Of a stretch of DNA of 64,000 bases, positions 1 to 12,174 are shown piece after piece (within the stretch, counting starts at the first letter, position 1; the number at the start of each line of letters is the position of its first letter). The position numbers and the translations under genes were made by a program. The stretch is from Epichloe hybrida. Lineage: Eukaryota; Ascomycota; Sordariomycetes; Hypocreales; Clavicipitaceae. The stretch is from positions 7,006,001 to 7,070,000 of the forward strand of contig JAFEKR010000001.1 in NCBI GenBank assembly GCA_019022495.1, given 5' to 3'. The notes under the pieces are model-generated. The model was not told the origin of the DNA. It was given only the letters and a program-made list of their open reading frames with translations, and did no database searches.

Positions 1-125
1 ATTAGCTAGTATAAGCTAGTATAAGCTATTATAAGCTATTATAAGCTATTATAAGCTATTATAAGCTATTATAAGCTATTATAAGCTATTATAAGCTATT
101 ATAAGCTATTATAAGCTATTATATT
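1..125. repeat. 10-bp minisatellite, unit ATAAGCTATT
   Basis: About twelve near-perfect direct copies of a 10-bp unit. The same unit, or its complement AGCTTATAAT, recurs inside both miniature-element families (for example near 13420, 18960, 23860, 31270, 44600 and 53940). It is therefore part of these elements and not an independent satellite. Confidence 0.85.
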
Positions 126-285
126 ACTAAATATAACAAAATACTACAAATACTACAAAATACTACAAATACTACATGTAGTAGAAAAATCTCCTTATAG
201 TGTAGTATGTAGTGTAGTGTAGGATGTAGTGTAGTGTAGTATGTAGTGTAGTGTAGTATGTAGTGTAGTGTAGTACAAAGCTCTG
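1..285 (-). mobile_element. Partial hAT-like miniature element, family 2 (end only)
   Basis: The terminus CAAAGCTCTG ends at 285. It is preceded by the subterminal arrays of TAGTGTAGTG/ACTACAAAT type that mark family 2. The other copies here lie at 7556-7965, 21548-24092 and 31103-32607. The left end lies outside the window, so the target duplication cannot be tested. Bases 1-125 are the element's internal 10-bp minisatellite. It is non-coding. The hAT assignment rests on CAGAG-type termini and on the 8-bp duplications of the other copies. Confidence 0.7.
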
Positions 286-1800
286 ACTATAGGTATAAAT
301 ATATTATATATAACTAAGACTTTACTTATAATAAGACCCCTTACCTCTTATACTAAAGCTATAGTAATACTAAAGTAAATTACTTAGTTAGAAAAACTCT
401 AAAAACTATAAGAGTAAAAATAAAAGCTTATTAACCTTATTAAGTATAGTTTAGGAGAAGTATAAGGGAAAACCTAGTAAAAAGCTAGTACTTTATTAAG
501 TAATAGTAGCTAAGAAGTTAAAGTTAAGAATATTACTAAGCTTTAATACCTTATAAACCTATAAAGGTATAAGATATAAATAAATAACCTAAACTATACT
601 TTTAATAAGGTAAAGAAAAAATACTAATATAATTACTAAAAGATTCTCTTTATACTTAACTATATATATACTAACTATAGGGTAAGATAGGATAAATACC
701 TTAATAAATAATAGACTAATAACTAGGATAATCTTAAGGATAACTAGGATATATTTTAAACCTAGATATTTATATTACTTAGGGACTTTATAAACTATAA
801 TACTTAAATAGCTATATAGCTTAAGAATATAAAGTAATATAAGAGCTAAAGCCTTATTAAATTTAGTATTTTCCTAGATTTACTAGAGATATACTTAGAA
901 AGAGCCTTAGAAAAGTCCTATACCTTTATATTCTTTATAAAATTACTCCCTAAGCTATAAGACTAGATTAACTTATATACTTTTATTACTAGGAAAATAT
1001 AAGAGAAGGTTATATAACTTACCTAGTAATTTTAAGAGGCTATACTAAAAAGTAAGTAAAAGCCTAAGTATTTAGAAAATAAAGGCTTATATAAGAATCC
1101 CTAATATTATAGAAATAACTTACCCTAGGGTTATAGGCCTTATAAGGACTAAAGAAATAAGGAATAGGAAAGGGGCCTAGTTACTTACTTAAATAATAGT
1201 AAAGTTAAGGATAAAAGATAATATTATAACTATAATAGCTTAAACTACCTTATAAATAAGTATAGTAAGCTAAGGAAAAAGCCCTAAGATAGCTAAGGAA
1301 ACTTCTAGAGGTAAAAGTAAAGGCCCTTACCTTTACCTTAAATACTAAGGTACTAATTAAGTATTAATTTTATATACTAGCTACTATTTATAAGTATAAA
1401 GATATTAAAATAGTAGTAAATCTAAATAGCTATACTAAGCTTAACCTTATTAGTGTTAATTTTATAAAGAATTATAAGCTTAATAAGGCTAAGGCTATAG
1501 TACTTATTCTCTAGGTAATAAGAGCCCTTATAGTCCCTTAATACAGTATTTATAAGGTACTTATTATAATTAAAGACTTTAGAGAAAAAGAGAAGTACTT
1601 TAAGTTACTATATATAGCTATAAATAAAGACTTAAAAGTAAAGGGAAGTCTTATTTTAATTAGAATATATATACTTACTAAAGAATATATATATCTTTAT
1701 TTATACTTATAAGAGTAGTAGTTTAAGAAAAAGAAAATAGCCTTTTTACTTATAACTCCCTATAAGTTTATAAAGGTAATGTATAATAAAACTATTATAA
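286..1800 (+). pseudogene. RIP-decayed Ty3/Gypsy gag and start of pol (G3 type)
   Basis: This stretch aligns by eye, without large gaps, to 38725-40250 of the G3 element, and the differences are mostly C/T and G/A. It covers gag and the protease region. The zinc knuckle around 1215-1270 reads with tyrosine where cysteine and histidine are expected (TGT to TAT, CAT to TAT), and glutamine codons are stops. No LTR is present. The left edge abuts the family-2 miniature element at 285 and homology is lost near 1800. It is a non-functional relic, more heavily mutated than the 38400 copy. Confidence 0.75.
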
Positions 1801-3247
1801 ATCCTATACTATCTTTTATCTTAACTAATTTTTTTAAAATTCCTTAATATAAAATTACTTTTTTACTTATACTCTTTAGTATCCTATTTAATTAGATTAT
1901 ATTCTCCTAATCCTTTTTTAATAATAATTTTAGATAAATTATTAAAGACTATATACTTATATTAAATAGCGCTTATATAACTAATTACTAGTTATCTTAT
2001 TATAAAGATACTTATATTCTTATTTTATTATTTATAGGGTATTCTATAGTAAGATTATATTCCTAAGTCTATGCTAATTAAACTAGTATTATATTAGGAG
2101 ATATAGCTTTATTACTGCTTTCTCTATGCTTCTTAGTTATATACTTAGTACTTTTATAGGTAAAATAATCTAGTGCCTAATTAGCTAGTAAAGTATACCT
2201 AGGCTTTTTATATTTATAGTATAAAACGCATAGATGGCGCGCGACCAATCTAGGAGCGGAACCGCCTAGTCACTAGGCCTAAATCACCTACCCCTTACTA
2301 CAATTAAATAAAACTATGTGCTTAGACTTCGTAAGACATCTAGACTAGTGCTAGGTTAGATTTAGCTAAAAAGTAAGGCACTAGAAGAGTTAGAAGTAAA
2401 GTAAATAAAAAGTAAATTATTATTATAAATCTAAATTTACTATACCCTAGGGCAAAGTAAGAGATATAGAGCTAGGTTAGAGTAAGACTAAACTAGCACT
2501 AAAGGGAGCTAGTTAGGACTATTACTATACTTTTTCCTTTCTTTTTTATTTTCTTTAGGATAAGGCTAGCGTAAGCTAGCACTAAATACCTATAACTAAT
2601 TACACCTAATGCGGTGCAAACCTAGAAGAGGGTTAGCGCTAGCCTATTAATAGACATAAGGGGGTTTTTCTTCCTAGTAAAGGGTTTTCCCTCTTAACTA
2701 AGCGGATGGAGTACTAGGAACAGCTACATAGTTAGCTAGCTAGCGTAAAGAATATATATATATATTTATAGTATACTAAGGATAATCTTTTTATCATGGC
2801 TTACACCAAAAGGTTATAAACAAAGTGATGGCTAAGACTATTGCAGTCGCTACTAGATAGATGCTAGCTAGGGGCAGGTACGTAAAGGTTTTAATCTTTA
2901 ACCTAGCACTAATAATATATATAGTCTTTAATAAATACCTTACTTTATAAGTATATAGCTATCTTATAGCTAGCTAGCCTCTTTATTATCTATATAGCCT
3001 AAAGGTTCTCTAAAGACTTACTTTAATAAATATCCTATCTTTAACCTTTACGCTCCTAATATAATACCTCCCCTATATATAATTAACCTTAATTATAAAA
3101 TAAGCTACTTAATTAAGGTATAGTTACTATATTAGAGCTTTATAAGGAAAATAAGATAAGGCACCTTATATTTAGATATATAGGTAAACAAAAAGAAATA
3201 ATAATAATAATACCACTAATTAAAAATAACCCCTTCTATTATAGTTA
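1801..3247. other. AT-rich stretch, unassigned, with a less mutated core
   Basis: No homology to the other elements of the window was noticed. From about 2225 to 2900 the sequence keeps more CpG, CpA and TpG than its surroundings (for example GGCGCGCGACC near 2236), so it may be an LTR or a non-repetitive piece that met less RIP. No open frame, tRNA or other RNA gene was recognised. It is the left target flank of the G1 retrotransposon. Confidence 0.4.
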
Positions 3248-3252
3248 GTAAT

Positions 3253-3469
3253 TATTATAGACTAGCCCCTAGGCAACTGCAATAGAGCATTAATATAGTA
3301 TTAAGAGACTTAAGGAGGAAGGAGAAAGGGTAAGAGACTATCCCTAGTGGTGCCCCTTATACCCCCTAGGCTACTTATATAAGCCTCCTTTCCTTACCCT
3401 AACTACTTTTACTAATCCTCTCTTTAACTACTATATAAATAATGCTTAGGTAAAGCCTAAGCTCTTATA
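3253..3469 (-). repeat. G1 LTR, left copy (3' LTR)
   Basis: 217 bp, matching 10591-10807 along its whole length with differences that are mainly transitions. It holds a TATATAAG stretch near 3377 that may be the TATA box of the element. GTAAT precedes it at 3248-3252. Confidence 0.92.
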
Positions 3470-3914
3470 TATACCCTTACTTACCTATTACTAATAAACT
3501 CCCCTTTATAATATCCCCTAGTAATATATATAACACCCTTATTACATAAGCCCTTAGTTATTATAATAAAAACTATCCTTACTAATAGCTATTTATAAAG
3601 TATCTAATAGGCACTTGCCTTGCTACCTTATTATTTATTATAATAACCCCCCTTACTTCTAAGTATTATTTCGCGGTGTGTGTAATATATTCGCCTTACT
3701 AATAGGTTATTTATTATAAATAATTACCCTACCCTTACTTATTTATAGTTTACTTAATATAGGTATAACTTTTACTATAAGTATCTTACTTATACTTATA
3801 CTTATCTTACTTTTCTCTCTATATAACACTATCCCTTTATTATTATAATCTTATTATACCTTTCCCTTTATCCTATTAGTCTTCTCCTTTTAAATAATTA
3901 TTTCCTTTACTAAA

Positions 3915-5160
3915 ATGCCTTAATACTAAACTAATACCTTTACTTCTATAGCTTTAGTAATTACTCCTATAGTTACTTTTACTACACTAATATCCTATTT
4001 TATTAGTAAGTACTTTATAAAGGGAAACTCTAATAATAAATAGTATACTATACCTAAATTAGTTTAGTGTTCTTATAGTCCTTATATTAAATAGGCTTTT
4101 ACTACTAGTGTCTTAAACTATTATTTACCTTAAAGTAAGAAGTTATATCCTTCTTATTAGTAATATTATATTACCTATATATAGCACACTAGGCTTTTAT
4201 TTACTAACCTATAACTTTAATATACCCTTAAGGATCTTAAGGCTAAAATTACTATAAGTATATATATTATTAAGCTTAGAGTCCCTAAGACTATAACTAT
4301 AAAGAAAAATATACTTATTTTATCTTAGAGATATTACTATCTTATTAGTTACTAGAATGCCCTCCTTAACTAAGTATAATTTAACCTAGCTTCTATTTAC
4401 TTAGCTCTTAGGGTATTCCTTACTATAAATACTTCTATAATAAATATAACTAGCCTTAATATTATCCCCTTTATTAGCACTAGCCCTTTAGCTAGTTATA
4501 GAATAGTATAGTTTATATAATAAGTTACTAGTATTTTATTCTAATAGAACTAATAGGTTATTAGTAGCCTAAATACTATATATAAAGAAATATATAAATA
4601 GTTTACTACCCTTATCTAAGTGCTTACCTCTTATTACTATAGTAAGAACTAATACTATTATTAAATTACTAAGTTAAGTAATAACTTCTCTTTTTATTAT
4701 TACTAGTAACTTACTTATTTTCTCTTTAAGTTAAGGTTAATAAGTTTTTCTTCTAAATATACCCTTAAAAACCCTAGAGCTAGCTAGCCCCTAGCTAGAA
4801 ATAATATTCCTTATCTTACTAAGGTTACTATTCTTACTTACTATTCTCTTACTAGTGCTTTTATTATACCCTTACTTACTTATACTTTATATACTAACCT
4901 TACTTATACTATCTAAAACCTAGGTTATATCCTAGGTAAATAACTCTTTATACTATAACTATTACCTAGTAAATATACTATAACTATATTAGTAAAGCAC
5001 TAACTTTAAATAAAGGTAATATATACTTATATAAGCTTTTTTATTAATTTAAATAAAGACTTAGAGAATAATTATTCTCTTTAAGTAATAGTAGTAAACT
5101 ATAATATATTAGTATCTTAAATATATATAAGAGTCTTTATAAGTAAATAAGTTTTCTAAA
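3915..5160 (+). pseudogene. Possible antisense reading frame in the 3' part of G1
   Basis: This frame lies on the plus strand, antisense to the retrotransposon, between integrase and 3' LTR. It starts at ATG 3915 and runs for over 350 codons with only TAA/TAG interruptions, as expected if these were CAA/CAG. The conceptual product has a hydrophilic middle and, from about codon 280, a Pro/Ala/Arg/Thr-rich tail. The corresponding stretch of G2 (about 35490 down to 34300, minus strand) keeps the frame with no indel that I noticed. TGA is rare everywhere in RIP-mutated DNA, so its absence is weak evidence, and the sense strand also reads open in places. I do not recognise the product. The end is approximate. 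Confidence 0.3.
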
Positions 5161-5249
5161 ATTAATTTAGTTTATTATTATATTATATATTTTCTTATCT
5201 TACCTTAAACTTATTAAAGGCTTATATTTATACTATATTCTCTAATAGT

Positions 5250-8200
5250 TCTTATATAAGTTATATATAGCTTACTTACTTAACTAGTATATTATATCTC
5301 TTACCTTAGCTTAAAGCGTTTTAAGCTACTAGGATTTACTTAACTTAATATTCCTTAATAAGTTTATTATTACCCTTTACTAGGACTTATTTTAGTCTTA
5401 GATAAAAGTCCTAAAGCCTCTAACTAGGGAGAGGGTTTTTTATAGTGTATTTAATAAGGTTTATATAAAATACTAGGTAAATACCTCTTAGAATATTAAG
5501 CTATATTATAAGTAATATTAGGACTTCTATAACTATATACTTTACTACTACTTAATTAAGTTTTTATAAGAGGTAATTAGTTTTAAGATTTTTAAGTAAA
5601 AGCTATACCTTATCTCTAACCTAAAACTATTTTACTAGTTAATATAAAGTAAATATAGTATCTTATTACTTTTATTATATATAGGCTATTATAGCTTATA
5701 CTAGATAAGTACTCTCCTAGAGGTACTTAAGAAACTATATTACTTACCCCTTTAGTATTATTATAAAAGTAAACTTATCTAGTAATAACTAGATTAGCTT
5801 TAGGTTATAGCTATATAGTAGCTTATTAAGGCTAACTCCTATTATAGAAAATAGCCTATTATTAATTAAAAGCTAGTAAGTAACTAAATATTCTAGCTAG
5901 TTAAACTATAAGAAAGAGACTATAATATATAGTATTACTTATACCTCTTAGTTTACTTACTTTATATTACTATTAGTTTATAAGTAATATAATATAAATA
6001 GTAACTAATTAATCCTAACTAAGGAGCATAATATTATCTAAAAAATTTCTAACTAATCTAAACTATAATTTATAATAATTAATTAAGGAAACTCTTTAAA
6101 CTACTACTAAACTATTTTAAACCTCTTTATATATTCCTTAGCTTCTATAGAAGTTATAGCCTTAAGCTAAATAAATTTAAAGAGTTAATCTATAATAACT
6201 ATTAGATATTATAGCTTTTCTAGGGATAGTGCTAGTAAGTTTATTATAAAGTTAATAAAGATTTATAACTAAAACTAGTTAAAAATAAGTAAAGGCTTTA
6301 GTAAGCCCTAGTGTTATTAATAGCTCTTATAATTACTATAGTAGTAATAGTTATAAATAAACCTAGTAATATCTTATAATATCCTATCCTAGTAAAACTA
6401 CTATTATAAGATTTAGAATATAGTATTATAGCCTAGGTACCTTACTACTAGTAAATTATAGTATTACTATATTAGGGTTATTATAAGAGGCTCCTATACT
6501 AGGACTTAGGTATAGCCCCTAAACTAGAGTGCTTTATAAGCACTTATAGAATAATTTACTACTTACTCCCTTATAAGTATCTTAATAGAAAACCTCTAGG
6601 CCCCTTTTTAAATAGCCTTTAATTAAATACTATATATAAGGTTAGAGGTAATAGCCTAGTTCTATAAGGTCTAAAGGTATTTAGTAGTAAAGAGAACCTT
6701 ACTAGCTAGTAGTAATACTATATTACTATTATCTTATTACTTATCTAGTATTAGTAAGAGTTATATAATAGTAATAGGTTATAGGATATATTTTATTTTA
6801 GAGGTTACCCTTTCCTAGTCTTACTCCCTTTAAGAAAGAGTATTAGGCTACTATACCTATATACTAAGTCTATACTAGAGGTAAAAATTAAATAGTATAA
6901 GTATATTTACCTATTAAGCTTACTATTCTAATATTAACTAAGGAGTTATAAAGTACTCTAGGTTCTTATAGTTTATATAGATTATAAATAGACTAGAAAT
7001 GCCCTATAGCTTAGCTAACTATGCCTTAAGGCATAAGATAATAGCTAATAGTTCCTTATTATAAATTATATAGTTCTTTTATAAGGATATAAGGCTAGTA
7101 AAGTAATAGGTAACTAGGTATATAACGCTATTATAGCCTTACTAGGAAAGGCACTCTCTAATAGCTATTCCTAAATAATTAGCTTTTACTACTATAAGGA
7201 GATCTAGGTCTTATTATACTAGTACTAGGTATATAATAAAGGTGTCTTTTAGCCTATTAAAGGTATTATTCTCTTTAAGTCCCTATTAAAAAGGGATATT
7301 TCTCTTAGTTAATTATATTAGTAATACTACTTATTCTAAAAAGTTACTAATAAAGTTATAGTAAAAGTTAGTAAACCCTAGGAAGCTATAAACCCCCTAA
7401 AGTTTTATTAGGGCTACTTACTCCCTAATAGCTATAACCTTTACTAAGTCTAGATAAATAGAATAACCTACTATAATAATATATCCTAAGTCTTAAACCT
7501 CCTTTACTATAAATATAGACTTATTAAAGTCTAAGTATAAACCTATAGCCCTTAGCAGAGCTTTGCACTACACTACATCTTGTAGTTTTTTTTTTTCTAA
7601 CAAATAATTAATATCTAATCTTAGAAAATACATATAGATATAAAACTTCTATTTTTAGATAGCTAACTTAAAAACTACAGTGTAGTTATATATAAAAGTG
7701 GGTCTGAAAGTGGATCCTTCGCCCATAAATTAGAAAAACTACATTTCACTACATTTTAGCACTTAAAAAACACTACAAATGTAGTATTTCCAATTTGCGG
7801 GCCTAGGGCCCACTTTCGGGCCCACATTTATATATAGTATTTTTCTTAGAATTTTACTCTATAGGATTACGTGATTTTTAGGATAATAACTTTAATAACT
7901 AGCTAGATATAAAATTAAACAAAAAAACTACACAAAAAACTACACTACACGAGTGTAAAGCTCTGGCCCTTAGGTAGCCTAATATTAACTAAACCTTAGC
8001 TATATAGTCTTTCCTTAATCCCCCTAAGTAAACTAAGATATTATCTAAGTATACTATAATAAAATCCCCTAATGCATTCCTTAAGGACTTATTAATATAA
8101 TATTAGAATATTACTAGTGCGCTAGCTAGGCTAAAGAGGTAAACTAGCTAATTAAATAGCCTAAACCTAGTTTAAAATACTATAAGGTACTCCTAGCCCT

Positions 8201-10350
8201 TAGTAATCTATAGCTTACAAAACACTATATAAATATTTACCTTTATAAACTAGTATACCTAGGATAAGGAATAGAGTGTTTCCTTAATTAATAGGAGAAG
8301 GTAGTAATCCTATACTATTATCTTATTAAGAGCGTAGTAGTTTATATAAAAACGCTAACCCTTATTAGCCTTTTTAATAAGGAGAACTAGAGCTATAGCT
8401 AATAATAAGCTAGTATAAATCTAACCCTTATCTATTAAGTCTATAATCTAGTGCCTAACCTCTAGAAGCTAGTCCCTTAGTATATTATATAGTAATCCCT
8501 AAGGGAGCGTTAGTTTAGACTTATCCTAGTTCTTATATAAATATATATAGTAATTAAGAGACCCCTAATAAGGAAGTAAGCTATTAGCTCTAGCCTTATT
8601 AAAAAGGTCTGTAAAGTTAGCTAACTCCTTAGGTAATATTAATATGTCTAGGCTATTAGGCTTTATCTTAGGCACTATAATCTATAGTACTATTATTATC
8701 TCCCTAAGGCTTATAGTAATAAATATTATAGAAGTGTCCTTCCTATAGTATGCCTAGCGTGCTTCTATAGTATATAAGGACCTAATAATCCCCTATACTA
8801 GGGTTTTCACTCTGCGTGCAAAGGCTTTAGAGATATATAAGCCCTTTGCTAATCTAATAACTAATTACTATTTTATTACGTAAATAACTATATTATGATA
8901 TTCTAGCTATAGTATCCTAAGTATAATATCTTATATAAGGCCTAGGATAATATATAAATATACTAATAACTCCTAGCTATTAATATCTATTCTAGCGTAT
9001 ACTATATAGGTAATTAAGGAGATATTCTCCTATACTCTCTTTCCTCTCCTTTTTATTTTCACTATAGTTTAAATATACCTTCTCTTTAGTAAGTACATAA
9101 GCTTTAGGCTAAACTATCTTACTACTAACTTACTTATAGTATTATAATAATTATAACTATAATTAATCTAGATATTAATATAATAATATATATTAAAGAG
9201 TATAGGAATTAAGAATAGTGGTTAGTTTATAAATTATACTATATCTTACTTTAACTCTATATAGCTTAAATAGTTATTCTATATTATAGTATATAGTTAG
9301 CTTACTTACCCTTATATAAGACTTTACTTAGAGGCTACTTATTTTCTATAGAGGGAATATTTACCTCCTTATTTACGCTTTCCTTATTTACTTTATATAA
9401 GTTAATGCTAACCTATAGGTAATAGGGTAGGAGGTAAGTGCACTCCTAAATATAGTAATCCTTAGATTTACATTATAAATAATATCTCTCCTAATAGTGT
9501 TTAGCTAACTTTACTTCTAATACTTATTTAGCCTATTATATATTTATAGTAAGCTTTAGACCTTTCTCCTTCTTAACTAGCCTATTCTATTTTCCTAATT
9601 AAGTCCTTACTATATATACCTTAGTTATTAGTATATTACCCTTATAGTTAGTCTAAGGTATAGGTTTAGCTAGTTATAGTTTATATTAGGACTAGTACTT
9701 ATTCTCTATAGTAAGGGCCTTAATATTAACTATAATCTTATAATACTATATAATAGGTATATACCACACGCTCTAGCTAATACCCTAGCTTATACTAATT
9801 TCTCTTAAATACTTATTAAGCACTTATTAAAGCTTTACTAGCTTTATATTATCCCCCTAATAATCCCCTCTTACTAATAAAAGCTTCTTTATAAAGTAAA
9901 TAAAAAACATAGAAAATAACTCCCTTAGGCCTTATTTTATCTAGTTAAGCTCTATAAGGGCTATCTTCTATTTATATAAATTAGAGAATATAAACCTAAG
10001 GTATTCTAGGAATTTAGCTAAGTTAAAATTATAAGTATTACCCTATTTAAAGAAAGTAGCTACCTAGGACTAGACTTTAGAGAATAAGTTTTAGTAAATA
10101 AATATTTACCTATTCTTATTAGTTTTAATAAAGTTCTTATTTACCTATAGCTTATATTCTATTAGGAACCTCTATATAGTAAATAAGGCCTTATTATTAT
10201 TATATAAGTTACCTATAGGGATAGGCTTTTATTTTACCTTAGGTATAGTTAAGACTAGGTTATAAGTAAGAGATAAAGTATGATTAACTACTAGGGCACT
10301 AGGTTAGGCTATAATAGGTAGTTAGGTTAGAGGTCTTATAGTATTTGTAG
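5250..10350 (-). pseudogene. G1 gag-pol polyprotein relic
   Basis: On the minus strand the frame reads, with Gln codons as stops, through gag (about 10300-9400), a degenerate zinc knuckle (about 9500), protease, reverse transcriptase (about 8650-7970), RNase H (about 7500-6950) and integrase (about 6500-5400). The RT active-site box at 8040-8051 reads YLDN in place of YLDD. The frame is interrupted at 7556-7965 by a miniature element. The better legible copy is G2, with which it shares its domain order. Boundaries are approximate. Reverse transcription and integration functions are lost. Confidence 0.75.
7556..7965. mobile_element. 410-bp hAT-like miniature element (family 2) with 8-bp target duplication
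   Basis: The termini are CAGAGCTTTGCAC at 7556 and its near-complement GTGTAAAGCTCTG ending at 7965. The 8-bp sequence GCCCTTAG lies directly outside both ends (7548-7555 and 7966-7973). Subterminal ACTACACTAC runs follow the ends. It is the shortest full copy of family 2 in the window and lacks the minisatellite and the 99-bp repeats of the long copies. It has no coding capacity, so a transposase encoded elsewhere must have moved it. Length, termini and duplication size fit the hAT superfamily. Confidence 0.9.
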
Positions 10351-10590
10351 CTACTTATTATTAGAGGTATATAAGCTTTACTATTTACTTATTAAGTATA
10401 AGTTAAAGTATCTTAAATTAGGCCTATTAAGCTACTAGTAGTGCTATAGCATTAGATAGGGGGGTTATTATCCCCTAGCTAGGTTAGTCTTATAGTTAAA
10501 GCGTATCTATTATATCTATTAATATATCTATTAGTAATTCTATTATATCTTTTAGTATTTATTATAAAGGACTAAAGGAAGTCTTTTAAT

Positions 10591-10807
10591 TATTATAGAC
10601 TAGCCCTTAGGTAACTATAATAAGGCGTTAATATAGTATTAAGAGACTTAAGGAGAAAGGAAAAAGGGTAAGAGACTATCCCTAGTGGTGCCCCTTATAC
10701 CCCCTAGGCTACTTATATAAGCCTCCTTTCCTTACCCTAACTACTTTTACTAATCCTCTCTCTAACTACTATACGGACAATGCTTAGGCAAAGCCTAAGC
10801 CCTTACA
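10591..10807 (-). repeat. G1 LTR, right copy (5' LTR)
   Basis: 217 bp. Its minus-strand start TGTAAGGGC lies at 10807 and GTAAT follows at 10808-10812. It is less mutated than the left copy: its outer end keeps CA where the left LTR has TA. Confidence 0.92.
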
Positions 10808-10812
10808 GTAAT

Positions 10813-10976
10813 GTCTAAATAGTAGCTTATATATAGCTTTACTATAGTAAAATAAATATTATTACCTATTATATAGCTAGAAGAAAAAAAAAATAACCTA
10901 TATTAATTTTTATAATTAGTTAAAAAAAATAAGATACCTAATAATATAGTTCTAAATAGTCTAACTAGAGGGCTTA
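10813..10976. other. Short spacer between G1 and G4
   Basis: AT-rich, continuing the target flank of G1. No gene, repeat or signal was recognised. Confidence 0.4.
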
Positions 10977-11171
10977 TGTTACGTGGCGGAGCTAGATGCA
11001 GGCGTATATAAGACTAGATTCGGACTCTAGATAGAAAGAATTAACCTTCTTTAGACATATTACCTTATACCTAATAGTAGCTCTTATAGTAAACTTAGTA
11101 TAACTTTATAATAGCAAATCCATTAGCCTCTCTAACGGATTTACCTTATATTATACTAAACTTACATATAA
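10977..11171 (+). repeat. Putative 5' LTR of G4
   Basis: It starts TGTTACG and a TG...CA-type end, ATATAACA, falls near 11171, just before gag-like sequence. It keeps more CpG and CpA than the rest. No second copy lies in the window, so the end is a guess from the TG...CA rule. Confidence 0.45.
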
Positions 11172-11199
11172 CATTTAGTAGTAATTAGAGATTCTTTTA

Positions 11200-12174
11200 T
11201 TATGCCCTTCTAGAAACCTAGAAATAAAAACCATATATCTAAATCTAATTATTTATAACATTAATTTATAGATATTTAGTTTAACTTCCTAGTTACTAAA
11301 AATAAACTATAACTTATTTACTAGTTTTAGGCTTTTAATAAAGTAAACCCTATATTTAAGTACTAAAAATAATAACTTATTAGAACTAAGGAATAAGAAG
11401 ATTTAATTAAACTTATAAAATATAAATTTAATAATAAACTGCTTAAAAGACACGAAAACCTAATATATTAAGAACTGCTTATTTACTAGAATCTAATAGA
11501 TTTATAAGCTATATATCTTATATAGAAGGAAGTTAAATTATGTATTTATAAAGCTAAATCTATAGGTTTTCTTAATAAATCTACTAGATTAAAAGGCAGT
11601 AAGGCATTAGAGGGATAATCTAAAGACATTAGCCTTACTTATAGTATAATAACCACTAGGACTAAGAGTAGTATAGATAAGGATAAGAACTATGAAGGAA
11701 AGGGGATTAAAAACTATCTTAAAAATAACACCGCTATTTAGCGTACTAAACCCCCTAACTAGTAAATAGAGTTATATCTAGAGGACTTATAATTAGGACT
11801 CTTAGGGAACTCACTAGATTTAGAGAAATTTCATAACCTCTAGTTAGGATCTTTAAAGAACCTATAAGACCTAGGGGAGTTTTACACTAAGACTAGTAAA
11901 TCTAATACTATAAGGATCTTATAGGAGGCAATATAGTAATAATAGGTTATATAAAAAGCAATAATAGCTAAAATAATAGTAGGAATAGACTAGCTAGCTA
12001 TAAGACTAATAACTAAAATTAGAAGCTTATAAAATATAAATATATTAATGGGATTAACCCTATTAGCGCAGAATGCCACTTAAGGAATGTTATATTTACT
12101 AAATAACTAGGGTTAGTATAATAGCTACCTAGATACTAAAGCAGGACTATTAGCATAACTAATATACCTATAGT
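11200..12174 (+). pseudogene. G4 gag relic
   Basis: Lies between the putative LTR and the hAT-like insertion. Conceptual translation reading TAA/TAG as Gln gives a Lys/Asn-rich, gag-like product without a clear zinc knuckle. The assignment rests mainly on position upstream of a recognisable pol. Confidence 0.5.

Larger units (their letters stand above)
3253..10807 (-). mobile_element. Complete Ty3/Gypsy LTR retrotransposon G1 (RIP-inactivated)
   Basis: Two direct 217-bp LTRs (3253-3469 and 10591-10807) bound the element. The 5-bp sequence GTAAT lies directly outside both ends (3248-3252, 10808-10812), so this is one undisturbed insertion. On the minus strand the LTR begins TGTAAGGGC and ends CTATAATA, the final CA having become TA. 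Read from right to left the order is gag, protease, reverse transcriptase, RNase H, integrase and a degenerate chromodomain-like segment, then a 3' region of about 1.8 kb. A 410-bp miniature element sits inside (7556-7965). Without it the element is about 7.1 kb. A second copy, G2, lies at 27477-35975 in the opposite orientation. Confidence 0.92.

Noticed and set aside
1..125. Telomere or centromere satellite
   Set aside because: The 10-bp unit occurs inside both miniature-element families and forms only short arrays; it is unlike fungal telomere repeats (TTAGGG).
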